A model generated the notes under the pieces. It saw nothing but the letters and a program-made list of their open reading frames with translations. It did not search any database and had not been told where the DNA came from. DNA of 64,000 bases from Nocardiopsis metallicus (lineage in GTDB: Bacteria; Actinomycetota; Actinomycetes; Streptosporangiales; Streptosporangiaceae): the NCBI RefSeq assembly GCF_014201115.1, contig NZ_JACHDO010000001.1, positions 3,224,001-3,288,000 of the forward strand, written 5' to 3'. Made by a program: the position numbers and the translations under genes. Each line of letters starts with the position of its first letter. The first letter of the stretch is position 1. This document shows, in pieces, positions 51,120 to 59,037 of this stretch.

Positions 51120-52073
51120 TTGACCATCGCTCCTGAGGGCCGCAAGCTGCTGCGCGTGGAGGCGCGCAACAGCGAGACCCCCATCGAGAGAAAGCCGCCG
51201 TGGATCAAGATCAAGGCGCACATGGGGCCGGAGTACACCGAGCTCCAGTCCCTGGTCAAGGGCGAGGGCCTGCACACCGTGTGCCAGGAGGCGGGCTGCC
51301 CCAACATCTACGAGTGCTGGGAGGACCGCGAGGCCACCTTCCTCATCGGCGGTGACCAGTGCACCCGGCGCTGCGACTTCTGCCAGATCGCCACGGGCAA
51401 GCCGAGCCCCCTGGACAAGTTGGAGCCGACCAAGGTCGCCACCTCCGTCCAGAAGATGGAGCTGCGCTACGCCACCGTCACCGGCGTGGCCCGCGACGAC
51501 CTCGAGGACGGCGGCGCCTGGCTCTACGCCGAGACGGTCCGCAAGATCCACGAGCTCAACCCCGGTGGCGGCGTCGAGCTGCTCATCCCGGACTTCAACG
51601 CCGACCCCGACCAGCTGGCCGAGGTCTTCAGCTCGCGCCCGGAGGTCCTGGCGCACAACGTGGAGACCGTACCGCGGATCTTCAAGCGCATCCGCCCGGG
51701 TTTCCGCTACGAGCGCTCCCTCAAGGTCATCACCATGGCCCGCGAGGCCGGTCTGGTCACCAAGTCGAACCTGATCCTGGGCATGGGCGAGACCCGTGAG
51801 GAGGTCAGCGAGGCCATGCGCGACCTGCACGAGGCCGGCTGCGACCTGCTGACCATCACCCAGTACCTGCGCCCCTCCAAGCTGCACCACCCGATCGACC
51901 GCTGGGTGAAGCCGCAGGAGTTCGTGGAGCTGGGCAAGGAGGCCGAGGAGATCGGCTTCGCCGGGGTCATGTCCGGCCCGCTCGTGCGCTCGTCCTACCG
52001 CGCCGGAACCCTGTACAAGCAGGCCCGCGAGAAGCGGGACGCCGAGGCAGCACAAGCCACAAGCAACGCATAA
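51120..52073 (+). CDS. lipA: lipoyl synthase
   Basis: 317 residues from TTG 51120, chosen because [30 protein letters not shown] aligns with the true N terminus of mycobacterial LipA. An upstream GTG at 51057 would add an unrelated extension. Radical SAM enzyme with two [4Fe-4S] clusters: [14 protein letters not shown] (auxiliary cluster) and [10 protein letters not shown] (SAM cluster). The C-terminal RSSYRA Ser is a known ligand. It converts octanoyl-lipoyl domains to lipoyl. The gap from lipB is 96 nt with GAAGGGAA before the start. Confidence 0.96.
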   Translation: MTIAPEGRKLLRVEARNSETPIERKPPWIKIKAHMGPEYTELQSLVKGEGLHTVCQEAGCPNIYECWEDREATFLIGGDQCTRRCDFCQIATGKPSPLDKLEPTKVATSVQKMELRYATVTGVARDDLEDGGAWLYAETVRKIHELNPGGGVELLIPDFNADPDQLAEVFSSRPEVLAHNVETVPRIFKRIRPGFRYERSLKVITMAREAGLVTKSNLILGMGETREEVSEAMRDLHEAGCDLLTITQYLRPSKLHHPIDRWVKPQEFVELGKEAEEIGFAGVMSGPLVRSSYRAGTLYKQAREKRDAEAAQATSNA

Positions 52074-52103
52074 CGGCTGATTAACCCGAGTCGTGACCAA
52101 CCT

Positions 52104-52131
52104 GGAACGGTGGCCCCAGGGCCACCGTTCC
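52104..52131 (+). terminator. lipA terminator
   Basis: 12-bp stem GGAACGGTGGCC/GGCCACCGTTCC with a short CCAG loop. Confidence 0.8.
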
Positions 52132-52295
52132 GCATCCCGGGGTCCGGACGCATATCCTGGTGTCTCCATGGCGCCGGGCACGCCCCAGCGGCGCCAGAGG
52201 GCGCCGCACCGTAGGTCGATCGCGAAGAGGAGGCAAGGCAGCACAGGGATCTCCTTCCCCGCCGATCCGTTCGGTGTGCGCTGCCTGAAAGCACG

Positions 52296-53012
52296 ATGGC
52301 GAAGAAGTCCGACAACACGACCGCCGGTAAGGGTGGCGAGAAGCAGCCGGGCCGGTTGAAGCAGATCGGCATGGTCGCCAAGGTCGTGCACAAGCAGAGC
52401 CCGCGTACGATCCCGATCGCGGTCAGCGTGGCGATCCTGATCTTCGCCGTCTTCATCGGTATCGGTATCTGGACCGGTTCCTGGATCATCTGGCCGCTGA
52501 CCGGTCTGCCGGTCGCGTTCCTGGTCGGTTTCATCATGTTCACCCGCGCCGCCCAGCGCGTGCAGTACCAGATGCTGGACGGGCGCCTGGGCGCCGGTAT
52601 GGCGATCCTGGAGAACATGCGCGGCAACTGGGTGGTCGAGCCGGGCGTGGCCGCCAACAAGCAGATGGACGTCGTCCACCGCGTGGTGGGCCGTCCCGGT
52701 GTGGTCCTGGTCGGCGAGGGCGACCCCGGTCGCCTCAAGGGCCTGATGGCCGGGGAGAAGAAGCGCGTCGCCCGTGTCGCCCACGACACCCCCATCTACG
52801 ACTTCAAGGTCGGTAACGGCGAGGGCCAGGTGCCGGTGTCCAAGCTCCAGCGCACGCTGGTCAAGCTGCCCCGCAACCTGGACAAGTCCGGCACCGCCGA
52901 GCTGAACTACCGGCTTAAGGCGCTGCCCGCCGCGATGCAGATGCCCAAGGGGCCCATGCCCAAGGGGGCCAAGCTGCCCAAGGGCATGCGCGGCAACAAG
53001 GCCGGAGGCTGA
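52296..53012 (+). CDS. DUF4191 membrane protein
   Basis: 238 residues. Basic N terminus, two membrane helices (TIPIAVSVAILIFAVFIGIGIWTG, IWPLTGLPVAFLVGFIMF), then a soluble region (QRVQYQMLDGRLGAGMAILENMRGNWVVEPGVAANKQMDVVHRVVGRPGVVLVGEG) and a Lys/Met/Pro-rich end (QMPKGPMPKGAKLPKGMRG). Conserved directly downstream of lipA in actinobacteria (Rv2219, memory). A TATCCT box at 52153-52158 may be its promoter, giving a leader of about 130 nt. Function unknown. Confidence 0.93.
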   Translation: MAKKSDNTTAGKGGEKQPGRLKQIGMVAKVVHKQSPRTIPIAVSVAILIFAVFIGIGIWTGSWIIWPLTGLPVAFLVGFIMFTRAAQRVQYQMLDGRLGAGMAILENMRGNWVVEPGVAANKQMDVVHRVVGRPGVVLVGEGDPGRLKGLMAGEKKRVARVAHDTPIYDFKVGNGEGQVPVSKLQRTLVKLPRNLDKSGTAELNYRLKALPAAMQMPKGPMPKGAKLPKGMRGNKAGG

Positions 53013-53035
53013 GCCGCCCCCTCCCGGCGGACCCG

Positions 53036-53080
53036 ACGGGGCCGGCGCACCTGGGTCGTTCCAGGGTGCGCCGGCCCCGT
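53036..53080 (+). terminator. terminator of the DUF4191 gene
   Basis: 16-bp perfect stem (53036-53051 with 53065-53080) extended by TGG/CCA, followed by TCG. Confidence 0.85.
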
Positions 53081-53129
53081 TCGCGTGTGTTGGGTCCGGG
53101 TGCGCGGGGGCCACGCCCGGCGGCCCCGT

Positions 53130-53354
53130 TCAGTCCCTCTCGTGGCTGATGAGGTCTCCCGGCTGGCACTCCAGCACTCGGCAGAGCGCGGCCAGCGTGG
53201 AGAAGCGGATCGCCTTGGCGCGGTCGTTCTTGAGCACGGACAGGTTCACGACGCTGACGCCCACCCGCTCCGCGAGTTCGGTGAGCGTCATACCCCGCTC
53301 GGCCAGGAGCTTGTCCAGGTGAATCCGGATACCGGTGGCCTCCTCCGGCGGCAT
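53130..53354 (-). CDS. small XRE/Cro-CI family regulator (YozG-like)
   Basis: 74 residues, essentially one helix-turn-helix domain: IHLDKLLAERGMTLTELAERVGVSVVNLSVLKNDRAKAIRFSTLAALCRVLECQPGDLIS. Its ATG shares its first base with the stop of the upstream DUF2975 gene (TGATG, 53352-53356), so the two are coupled. DUF2975 and YozG-like genes occur together widely. The repressor probably binds the 35-bp double palindrome before the DUF2975 gene. Confidence 0.92.
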   Translation of the reverse strand: MPPEEATGIRIHLDKLLAERGMTLTELAERVGVSVVNLSVLKNDRAKAIRFSTLAALCRVLECQPGDLISHERD

Positions 53355-54013
53355 CAGACCAGCCCTTCGACGTCTTCGCGCATCCTGGCGCCGCGCCGGA
53401 AGACCTCGGCGAGGGAGGCCAGAAGCAGCCCGACCAGGACCCCGATCACCGGCCCCGAGCCCAGCCCCAGGTCGAAGGCGAGCAGCGCCACCTCGTCGGC
53501 CGGAACCCGGTCGGCCCACAGGGCGGTGTTGGCGACGGCCTCCACCAGGGGCAGCACCAGTGAGCCGACGAGGACCGCAAAGGCCACGGCGTAGACACGG
53601 CGCACGTTGGCGGGCACGAACGGGTCCCCGGAGCCCAGGCCCTGGAGCACCCGCAGTACCAGGTAGACCACGAACAGCCCGAGGGCCTGCTGCACGAGCG
53701 CGGGAAGCGCCAGCAGAAGGCGTTCGAGGGTGTCGGGGTTCTCGAACACGAGCACCAGCGTGTCAGTACCGCGCACGCTGACGTCCTCGCTCAGGAGCGT
53801 CAGGTCGGGCACCGCCCGGGCGACCTCGGACGTGTGGTGGACGGTGATCTGGTTCATCCATTCCATGGCCCCGACCGATATCACCGGCAGGATCCATAGG
53901 ACGGTGGCCCCGAAGGACAGGGCCAACAGGAGCAGCACCAGGAACAGAGTGCCCTGGAGGAGCAGCGAATCCGCTCGAGTCCAGCGGATCCGGGGACGGT
54001 GTGGAGACGGCAT
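53354..54013 (-). CDS. DUF2975 membrane protein
   Basis: 219 residues from ATG 54013 with GAGGTGGGC upstream. Four predicted helices (LLQGTLFLVLLLLALSFGATVLW, LLALPALVQQALGLFVVYLVLRVL, VRRVYAVAFAVLVGSLVLPLVEAVA, GSGPVIGVLVGLLLASLAEVF), with an outside loop between helices 1 and 2 (TVHHTSEVARAVPDLTLLSEDVS). Conserved family GSGDPFVPANVRRV is present. The family is paired with small XRE regulators and may sequester the regulator or sense the membrane state. Function unproven. Confidence 0.9.
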   Translation of the reverse strand: MPSPHRPRIRWTRADSLLLQGTLFLVLLLLALSFGATVLWILPVISVGAMEWMNQITVHHTSEVARAVPDLTLLSEDVSVRGTDTLVLVFENPDTLERLLLALPALVQQALGLFVVYLVLRVLQGLGSGDPFVPANVRRVYAVAFAVLVGSLVLPLVEAVANTALWADRVPADEVALLAFDLGLGSGPVIGVLVGLLLASLAEVFRRGARMREDVEGLV

Positions 54014-54025
54014 GCCCACCTCTAT

Positions 54026-54060
54026 CTTATCGATTATCGATATTAACGATAAACGATAAG
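54026..54060 (-). promoter_or_regulatory. 35-bp double palindromic operator of the DUF2975-XRE operon
   Basis: CTTATCGATTATCG, then ATATTAA, then CGATAAACGATAAG: two TATCG half-sites on each side, with a single mismatch in the whole palindrome. It starts 13 nt before the DUF2975 start and is far more A/T-rich than its surroundings. Confidence 0.75.
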
Positions 54061-54076
54061 AAGCACACATGGCAAA

Positions 54077-54106
54077 GGGGCGGTGACCCGACCGGGTCAC
54101 CGCCCC
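54077..54106 (-). terminator. terminator of the first LCP gene
   Basis: Perfect 13-bp stem GGGGCGGTGACCC/GGGTCACCGCCCC, loop GACC, with TTTGCC beyond it on the minus strand. Confidence 0.85.
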
Positions 54107-54137
54107 CTGGAGAGGCGTCACACGGGCGCCAGCGGGC

Positions 54138-55547
54138 TCAGGAGCAGCTGACCGTGTCCTCGGCGGCCGAGGTGGACTCGAGGTCGTCCAGTGAGGCGCC
54201 TCCGCCGCCTTCGCCCTCGTCCTCGCCCTCGCTCGCGGTGGTGGCCAGACCGCCCCAGTCGACCCCGCCCATGACCAGTTCCAACTCCTCGCCCAGTGAG
54301 GGCTCCTCGACCACATCGGCGACCGCCAGGGCATCGGCCAGGACCTCCGCGTGCTCGGCCCGGTCGGGGCCGTGGTAGACGGTGGTCGCGTCGGGTGCGC
54401 CCGGTTCGGGGTTGGTGGCCTCGGTCACGACGAAGCCCTCCGCCGACAGCAACTGCTCGATCTCACTACCCAGCCCGTCGATGCCGGTGTTGTTGAGCAC
54501 CCGCAGGGACACGTCGGAGGGTTCGACGCCGCCCCCGGACTCCTCCTCGTCCGTCCCCCCGTCGTCCCCCTCGGTCAGCTCGCCGGCGGCCACCGCCGCG
54601 AACAGCTCCTGCGCCGGTACCTCGTCCAGCATCACCTTGTTGTCATTGGGGGGGTACTCCACGACCGGGGCGGTGACCATGTTCATCCGGCCCAGGTCCA
54701 CCTCACGCATGGCGATGGCCAGTTCGGTCATCTTGTCCACGGTGAAGCCGCTGTCGGTCGTGAGGCTGTCGGTGATCGAGTCCAGGAAGCCGTAGAGACT
54801 GCTGGGGCTGGACAGGACCTCGCCGTCGGTGACCTCGCGCAGGATGGCACCGATCATGCGCTGCTGGTTCTCGATCCGGTCCAGGTCGCTACCGGTCTCC
54901 GTGCTCTCCCGAGAGCGTGCCAGGCCCAGGGCCTGTTCGCCGTTGAGCTCCTGGAGTCCGGCGTCCAGCTGCAGGTGCGCCTTGGGGTCGTCGATCGGCT
55001 CGGGGACGCACATCTCGATGTTCCCGACAGCGTCGACGATGTTCTCGAACCCGGCGAAGTCCACCATGACCATGTGGTCCAGGTGGATGCCGGTGACCGT
55101 CTCCACGGTGTTGCCCTGGCAGTCCATCCCCCCGTAGACCATGGCGTGGTTGACCTGGTCGACGCCGCCGTTCCAACCGCCGCCCTCCCCGCCGCCCTCG
55201 CACGGCGGGATCTCGACCATCGTGTCGCGCGGCAGGTTGACCATGGTCACCCCGCCCCGGTCGACATCGATGCTGACGACCACGAGGACGTCGGGGCGGA
55301 TGCCGTTGAGCTCGTTGTAGCTGGCGTCGTCCCCCGCGCGCTCGTCGGTGCCCAGGAGCAGGATGTTGTGCAGTCCGTCCACCTGGGCGGGCCGGTCGCC
55401 CCAGCCGTCGGGGTCGACGTCGGCCGTGGCGATACCGAAGACGTCCTGGTAGACGGTGTAGCCGGCCAGGCTCCCGGCGATGACCACGCCGGTCATCGCG
55501 CACGCCGCCCACTTGCCAAGGCTCATCTTGGCGGCGGCCGTAGACAC
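54138..55547 (-). CDS. LytR-CpsA-Psr (LCP) family protein with LytR_C domain, copy A
   Basis: 469 residues from GTG 55547; ATG 55526 is an alternative. Short cytoplasmic N terminus, one helix (ACAMTGVVIAGSLAGYTVY), then an LCP domain with ILLLGTDERA, VVVSIDVDRGGVTMVNLPRDTMVEIP and GEQALGLARSRESTETGSDLDRIENQQ. An acidic Gly/Glu linker and a LytR_C domain (VSLRVLNNTGIDGLGSEIEQLLSAEGFVV) follow, and the protein ends in Val-Ser-Cys-Ser. LCP proteins attach glycopolymers such as teichoic acids or arabinogalactan to peptidoglycan. The C-terminal Cys is shared with copy B. Confidence 0.92.
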   Translation of the reverse strand: MSTAAAKMSLGKWAACAMTGVVIAGSLAGYTVYQDVFGIATADVDPDGWGDRPAQVDGLHNILLLGTDERAGDDASYNELNGIRPDVLVVVSIDVDRGGVTMVNLPRDTMVEIPPCEGGGEGGGWNGGVDQVNHAMVYGGMDCQGNTVETVTGIHLDHMVMVDFAGFENIVDAVGNIEMCVPEPIDDPKAHLQLDAGLQELNGEQALGLARSRESTETGSDLDRIENQQRMIGAILREVTDGEVLSSPSSLYGFLDSITDSLTTDSGFTVDKMTELAIAMREVDLGRMNMVTAPVVEYPPNDNKVMLDEVPAQELFAAVAAGELTEGDDGGTDEEESGGGVEPSDVSLRVLNNTGIDGLGSEIEQLLSAEGFVVTEATNPEPGAPDATTVYHGPDRAEHAEVLADALAVADVVEEPSLGEELELVMGGVDWGGLATTASEGEDEGEGGGGASLDDLESTSAAEDTVSCS

Positions 55548-55935
55548 GTTTCTTGGGGCCAAGAGGGCACCTGCGATCCGATCTGGGACATGAGAGGAGA
55601 GTTGCCGCCCGGTGAGGGGCGCCGCGGCGGGAGGGAACCGTGCGACTACCCGGACGTAACCCACCGGATGGTACCGGACCGGTCTCGGTGCGTCAGATCA
55701 CGGCCGTCGGTTCGGGGTGGGCGATCGCCCACCCCGAACCGACGAACAGCTCCCGCGGGAATTCGGCGACCGCGCGTGATCACCACTGGTGGCGAACAAC
55801 TCCCCCACGGGAAAGCGAGGAGTGCCGACGGAAATTCACGGAAGACGCGTCCGGAGACGAAGACGGAAAGGCACTACCGGCACGTCATACGTTTTCCGCG
55901 ACCACTACCGAAGCCGTCTCCCGTATCTGACGCCC
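55548..55935. other. intergenic region upstream of LCP copy A
   Basis: Contains the 40-nt palindrome at 55705-55744. No gene recognised otherwise. Confidence 0.4.
55705..55744 (-). terminator. 40-nt perfect palindrome, probable terminator of the mini-lipoprotein gene
   Basis: Perfect 20-nt arms meeting at GCGATCGC with no loop base. It lies about 190 bp after the lipoprotein stop and about 160 bp upstream of LCP copy A. A regulator site is a less likely alternative. Confidence 0.6.
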
Positions 55936-56154
55936 TCACGCCCCGGTGAGTTCCACGGCCCGTTCCAGAACCGCCGCCATCTCCTCGTCCGCCCCCGGGG
56001 CCGGGCCCTGCGCGTCCTCAGGCAGTTCGGGTTCGAGCCTGACGCTCTCCGGCCCGGCACAGCCGAGGGCCACGAGTCCGACGCACAGGGCGGTGGCGGC
56101 AGCAGTCAGAGACACACGCAGCCGAGTGGAGTTTGGGGGGTCATTCCTGAACAT
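55936..56154 (-). CDS. small putative lipoprotein
   Basis: 72 residues from ATG 56154 with GGAAAGGG upstream. Basic N terminus, hydrophobic segment VSLTAAATALCVGLVALGC with lipobox VALGC, then 40 acidic residues (PESVRLEPELPEDAQGPAPGADEEMAAVLERAVELTGA). The mature protein would be only about 40 residues. It lies between two LCP genes on the same strand, which suggests a cell-wall role; no family recognised. Confidence 0.65.
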   Translation of the reverse strand: MFRNDPPNSTRLRVSLTAAATALCVGLVALGCAGPESVRLEPELPEDAQGPAPGADEEMAAVLERAVELTGA

Positions 56155-56499
56155 GGCGCCCTTTCCGGGGCTGGAGTGGGAGTGGCGAACCACTAGCGGA
56201 CACAGGGCGTCGAACCATGACGAACGCAAAGCACGGGCCGGTTCGGTGGTGGCCGCGGGCCGGTGCGGGCAGGCACCAGCCAGCAGCCCCACATCGGAGC
56301 CGACGGGTGGCGCCTCGGCGACCGCGACGGGGCCAGCGCGGGCCCCGCCCCCGGGGGGCAGTTCACTCCGCATGGGGTTCTCCGCTGGGGAAGGGGATTC
56401 CCCAGAAAGACAACAGGACGTTGTTCGGGAAAGACCGCCCGCACGGAGGAACGGCGAACCGCCTCTTCGGGGGTCCTGAGCGATGGACGGAAAAGAAAA
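56155..56499. other. intergenic region between the mini-lipoprotein and LCP copy B genes
   Basis: Nothing gene-like with acceptable codon bias. Probably carries the lipoprotein promoter. Confidence 0.35.
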
Positions 56500-56526
56500 C
56501 CGGCGGGCCCTCGAAGGGCCCGCCGG
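56500..56526 (-). terminator. canonical terminator of LCP copy B
   Basis: 11-bp perfect stem CCGGCGGGCCC/GGGCCCGCCGG, loop TCGAA, followed on the minus strand by GTTTTCTTTT. The most textbook intrinsic terminator in the window. Confidence 0.93.
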
Positions 56527-56559
56527 AATGCGCGGCTGAATACGCTGGAAAGTAATGCC

Positions 56560-57975
56560 CTAGCAGGCGCTTTCTTTCTTTTCGGCGGTCTTGCCACCGA
56601 GGTCGTCGGTGATGGACAGCTCGCTCTCGGACGAGGAGCCGGTGTCGAAGCCGTTCCAGTCGGCCCCGGCGACCAGTTCGAGGGTCTGCTCCAGGCCCTC
56701 GACCTCCTCGGTCACGGCGTTGCTCAGCTCACCGGCGAGCAGTTCGGCCGCGGCCTCCCCGCCCGGGCCGTGGTAGACGGTGGTGAACTCGGGGGCGCGC
56801 AGCTCCGGGTTGCCCGTGCCGGTGACCACGTAGCCGTCGTCGACCAGGACCGCCTGGATCTCCAGGGCCAGGCCCTCGATCCCGGTGTTGTTGACGACCT
56901 CCACCGAGATGTCACCGGGGGACGGCGCGCCGTCGTCGGCCTTCTCCTCGTCCTCGTCGTCTCCACCGGCCAGGTCCACGCCGTTGTTGATCGCCTCGAA
57001 CAGCGCGGGAGCCGCGTCGCTCATGATGATGCGGTTCTTGTCCGCGGGATGCTCCCCGTTGGGGACGGTGACGAACTGGACCCGGTCCAGGTCGACCTCG
57101 CGCATGGAGATCGCGATGTCGGCCATGGTGTCCACGGTGAGGTCGTCGTCGGTGGTGATGGAGTCGGTGACCGCGCCGAGGAAGTTGGTGATGGTGATGG
57201 GGCTGGTCATCACGTCGCTGCTGAGCACCTCGCGCAGCATCGCGCCCATGAACTCCTGCTGGCGGTCGATCCGGGACAGGTCGCTGCCGTCGCCCTGGGC
57301 GTAGCGCGAGCGCACGAACCCCAGCGAGTCCTCACCGTCCAGGGTCTGCAGCCCGGCGTCCAGCTTCAGATGGGCCTTGACGTCGTCGATCGGCTCGGGG
57401 ATGCACATCTCCACACCGCCGATGGCGTCCACCATGTCCTTGAACCCGCCGAAGTCCATCATCACGAAGTGGTCCAGATGCACCCCGGTGACCTGCTCGA
57501 CGACCTTCCACTGGCAGCCCACCCCGCCGAAGTTCATCGCGGAGTTGATCATGCCGTGCTGAGCCGACATGCCCTCGTACCCCTCCACCGCCTCGCAGTC
57601 GGGCAGGTCGACCATCAGGTCGCGGGGCAGGTTCACCAGGGTGGCGGCGCCGTTGTCCACGTTGATGCTCGCGATGAGCATCGTGTCGGGCCGCTCACCC
57701 TCGGCGTCGCCGTAGTCGGCGTTCTCCCCCGAGCGCACGTCCGAGCCGATGATCAGGAGGTTCATCACCCCCTCAACGCTCGTGGGCCGGTCCCACTCGT
57801 CGGTGTCCACCTGGGCGGTCGTGATGTTACCGATCAGGCCCTGGTACCAGCCGTAACCGCCCAGACTCGCGATGATGGCCAGGGCGGTGGCCACACAGGC
57901 GATCCACTGGCCGGCGGACAGCCGGGCGGCGCTCAGGGCGCCTGAGGTGTGGGGGGCGGAGCGTCTTCCAGCCAT
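56560..57975 (-). CDS. LytR-CpsA-Psr (LCP) family protein with LytR_C domain, copy B
   Basis: 471 residues. N-terminal cytoplasmic stretch, helix (WIACVATALAIIASLGGYGWY), LCP domain (LLIIGSDVRSGENADYG, ASINVDNGAATLVNLPRDLMVDLPDC, GEDSLGFVRSRYAQGDGSDLSRIDRQQ), linker, and LytR_C (ISVEVVNNTGIEGLALEIQAVLVDDGYVV), ending Glu-Ser-Ala-Cys. Domain order is the same as copy A, and the moderate similarity suggests an old duplication. ATG 57975 is preceded by GAAGG. Attaches anionic or neutral glycopolymers to the wall (family knowledge). Confidence 0.93.
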   Translation of the reverse strand: MAGRRSAPHTSGALSAARLSAGQWIACVATALAIIASLGGYGWYQGLIGNITTAQVDTDEWDRPTSVEGVMNLLIIGSDVRSGENADYGDAEGERPDTMLIASINVDNGAATLVNLPRDLMVDLPDCEAVEGYEGMSAQHGMINSAMNFGGVGCQWKVVEQVTGVHLDHFVMMDFGGFKDMVDAIGGVEMCIPEPIDDVKAHLKLDAGLQTLDGEDSLGFVRSRYAQGDGSDLSRIDRQQEFMGAMLREVLSSDVMTSPITITNFLGAVTDSITTDDDLTVDTMADIAISMREVDLDRVQFVTVPNGEHPADKNRIIMSDAAPALFEAINNGVDLAGGDDEDEEKADDGAPSPGDISVEVVNNTGIEGLALEIQAVLVDDGYVVTGTGNPELRAPEFTTVYHGPGGEAAAELLAGELSNAVTEEVEGLEQTLELVAGADWNGFDTGSSSESELSITDDLGGKTAEKKESAC

Positions 57976-58199
57976 GCGAACCTTCGAGGGTGCGGTGAGA
58001 CCTGAGGGGGCGGGGTCAGGGCAGCCAGGGCGTGTCCCAGGCGCGGATTCCGCCCGAAGGCGGGGAAACGTGAAAGGACACGGCCCGAGGTCGCGGGGCC
58101 CCTGCGAAAATACCGTGAACGGATGCTAACAGCAGCTCGGAAAGGGTGCGCACGGCTCGAAACCACGCGGGAGCGGGCTTCGGTACCACTGGTGAGCGG

Positions 58200-58706
58200 T
58201 CAGTAGCGGGTCGCGATCGTCCCCGCGGCGCGGTCGTGTAGACCACGGGTGTCACGGTCGTAGACCACGGCCGGGATCACCAGGCACAACAGCAGGGTGC
58301 GCAGGGCCATCGACACGAACCAGGGCCAGCCGCGCTCCCCGGTCGCGGTGATACCGACCCCGACGATCCGCCGCCCGATCGTTGTACCGAACAGGGTCAG
58401 CAGAAGGATGTTCATCGCCGCGAACACCACCAGGGTGGAAAGGGTGGTGAAGTTGGTGAGCGCCAGGGCCTCGGGCTCACCGCCCGCGGCCGCGGCCGCC
58501 GCGACCTCCTGCCCGATCAGGCCGAGGTTGATCGCGCCCCACACGAGCATCGCGGAGATGCCCCAGTCCAGAGCGAGTCCGACCAGGCGGCGCACCACTC
58601 CGGGCACCGAACCGGTGCCTTCCTCGGGCAGGCCGAGCCGGTTGCCCCGGTAACGGAAGTCGTCTTCAGGAGGCGCGGGGGGACCGCTCCGACTCTTGTC
58701 GCTCAT
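58200..58706 (-). CDS. RDD family membrane protein
   Basis: 168 residues from ATG 58706. N-terminal Pro/Asp-rich segment, then PGVVRRLVGLALDWGISAMLVWGAI (RDD motif region), a second helix (TLSTLVVFAAMNILLLTLFG), the conserved GTTIGRRIVGVGI and a third helix region (FVSMALRTLLLCLVIPAVV) ending DRDTRGLHDRAAGTIATRY. The RDD family function is mostly unknown; some members transport or export small molecules or Na+/H+. Next to glnA in many actinobacteria (SCO2197, memory). Divergent from glnA. Confidence 0.9.
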   Translation of the reverse strand: MSDKSRSGPPAPPEDDFRYRGNRLGLPEEGTGSVPGVVRRLVGLALDWGISAMLVWGAINLGLIGQEVAAAAAAGGEPEALALTNFTTLSTLVVFAAMNILLLTLFGTTIGRRIVGVGITATGERGWPWFVSMALRTLLLCLVIPAVVYDRDTRGLHDRAAGTIATRY

Positions 58707-58886
58707 GGTTTTCACGTTATCCGCCGCCCAGCGCACCCTGCGCGCGGGCCCGCGCGAGCGCTGTGACGCGACAGGGAGACGACCGTGTCCCCCGTCACAC
58801 CGAGGAGGTCGATGCGCCCTGATTTCACCATGAAACAGGCGGAATCACCGGGTCAACCGCCTTGGTCTGCGAAAACGGACAGCTCC

Positions 58887-58924
58887 GTAACATGCAGGAA
58901 ACAATCGAGACACCGCGTGGAAAT
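58887..58924 (+). promoter_or_regulatory. GlnR binding site with four boxes upstream of glnA
   Basis: GTAAC (58887), GAAAC (58898), GACAC (58909) and GAAAT (58920), each separated by 6 nt. This is the a1-b1-a2-b2 pattern (gTnAc-n6-GaAAc-n6-GtnAC-n6-GAAAc) known for S. coelicolor GlnR. Confidence 0.85.
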
Positions 58925-58934
58925 CACGCGCTCC

Positions 58935-58940
58935 TAGCTT
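58935..58940 (+). promoter_or_regulatory. glnA -10 box
   Basis: TAGCTT, 11 nt after the last GlnR box. The -35 position overlaps the GlnR boxes and is non-consensus, which fits an activator-dependent promoter. Confidence 0.6.
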
Positions 58941-59037
58941 CGACAAAGAAGCCGGGAGACGGCGCGTTGGTCCGACATGTCCGCGACGAAGCGGACCACG
59001 GACCCGCCGTCTCAGCCACCTGCACGGAGGTTCCGTT

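Larger units (their letters stand above)
58707..59037. other. divergent region between RDD gene and glnA
   Basis: Holds the GlnR boxes (58887-58924) and the -10 box of glnA; a leader of roughly 90 nt follows. Confidence 0.6.
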
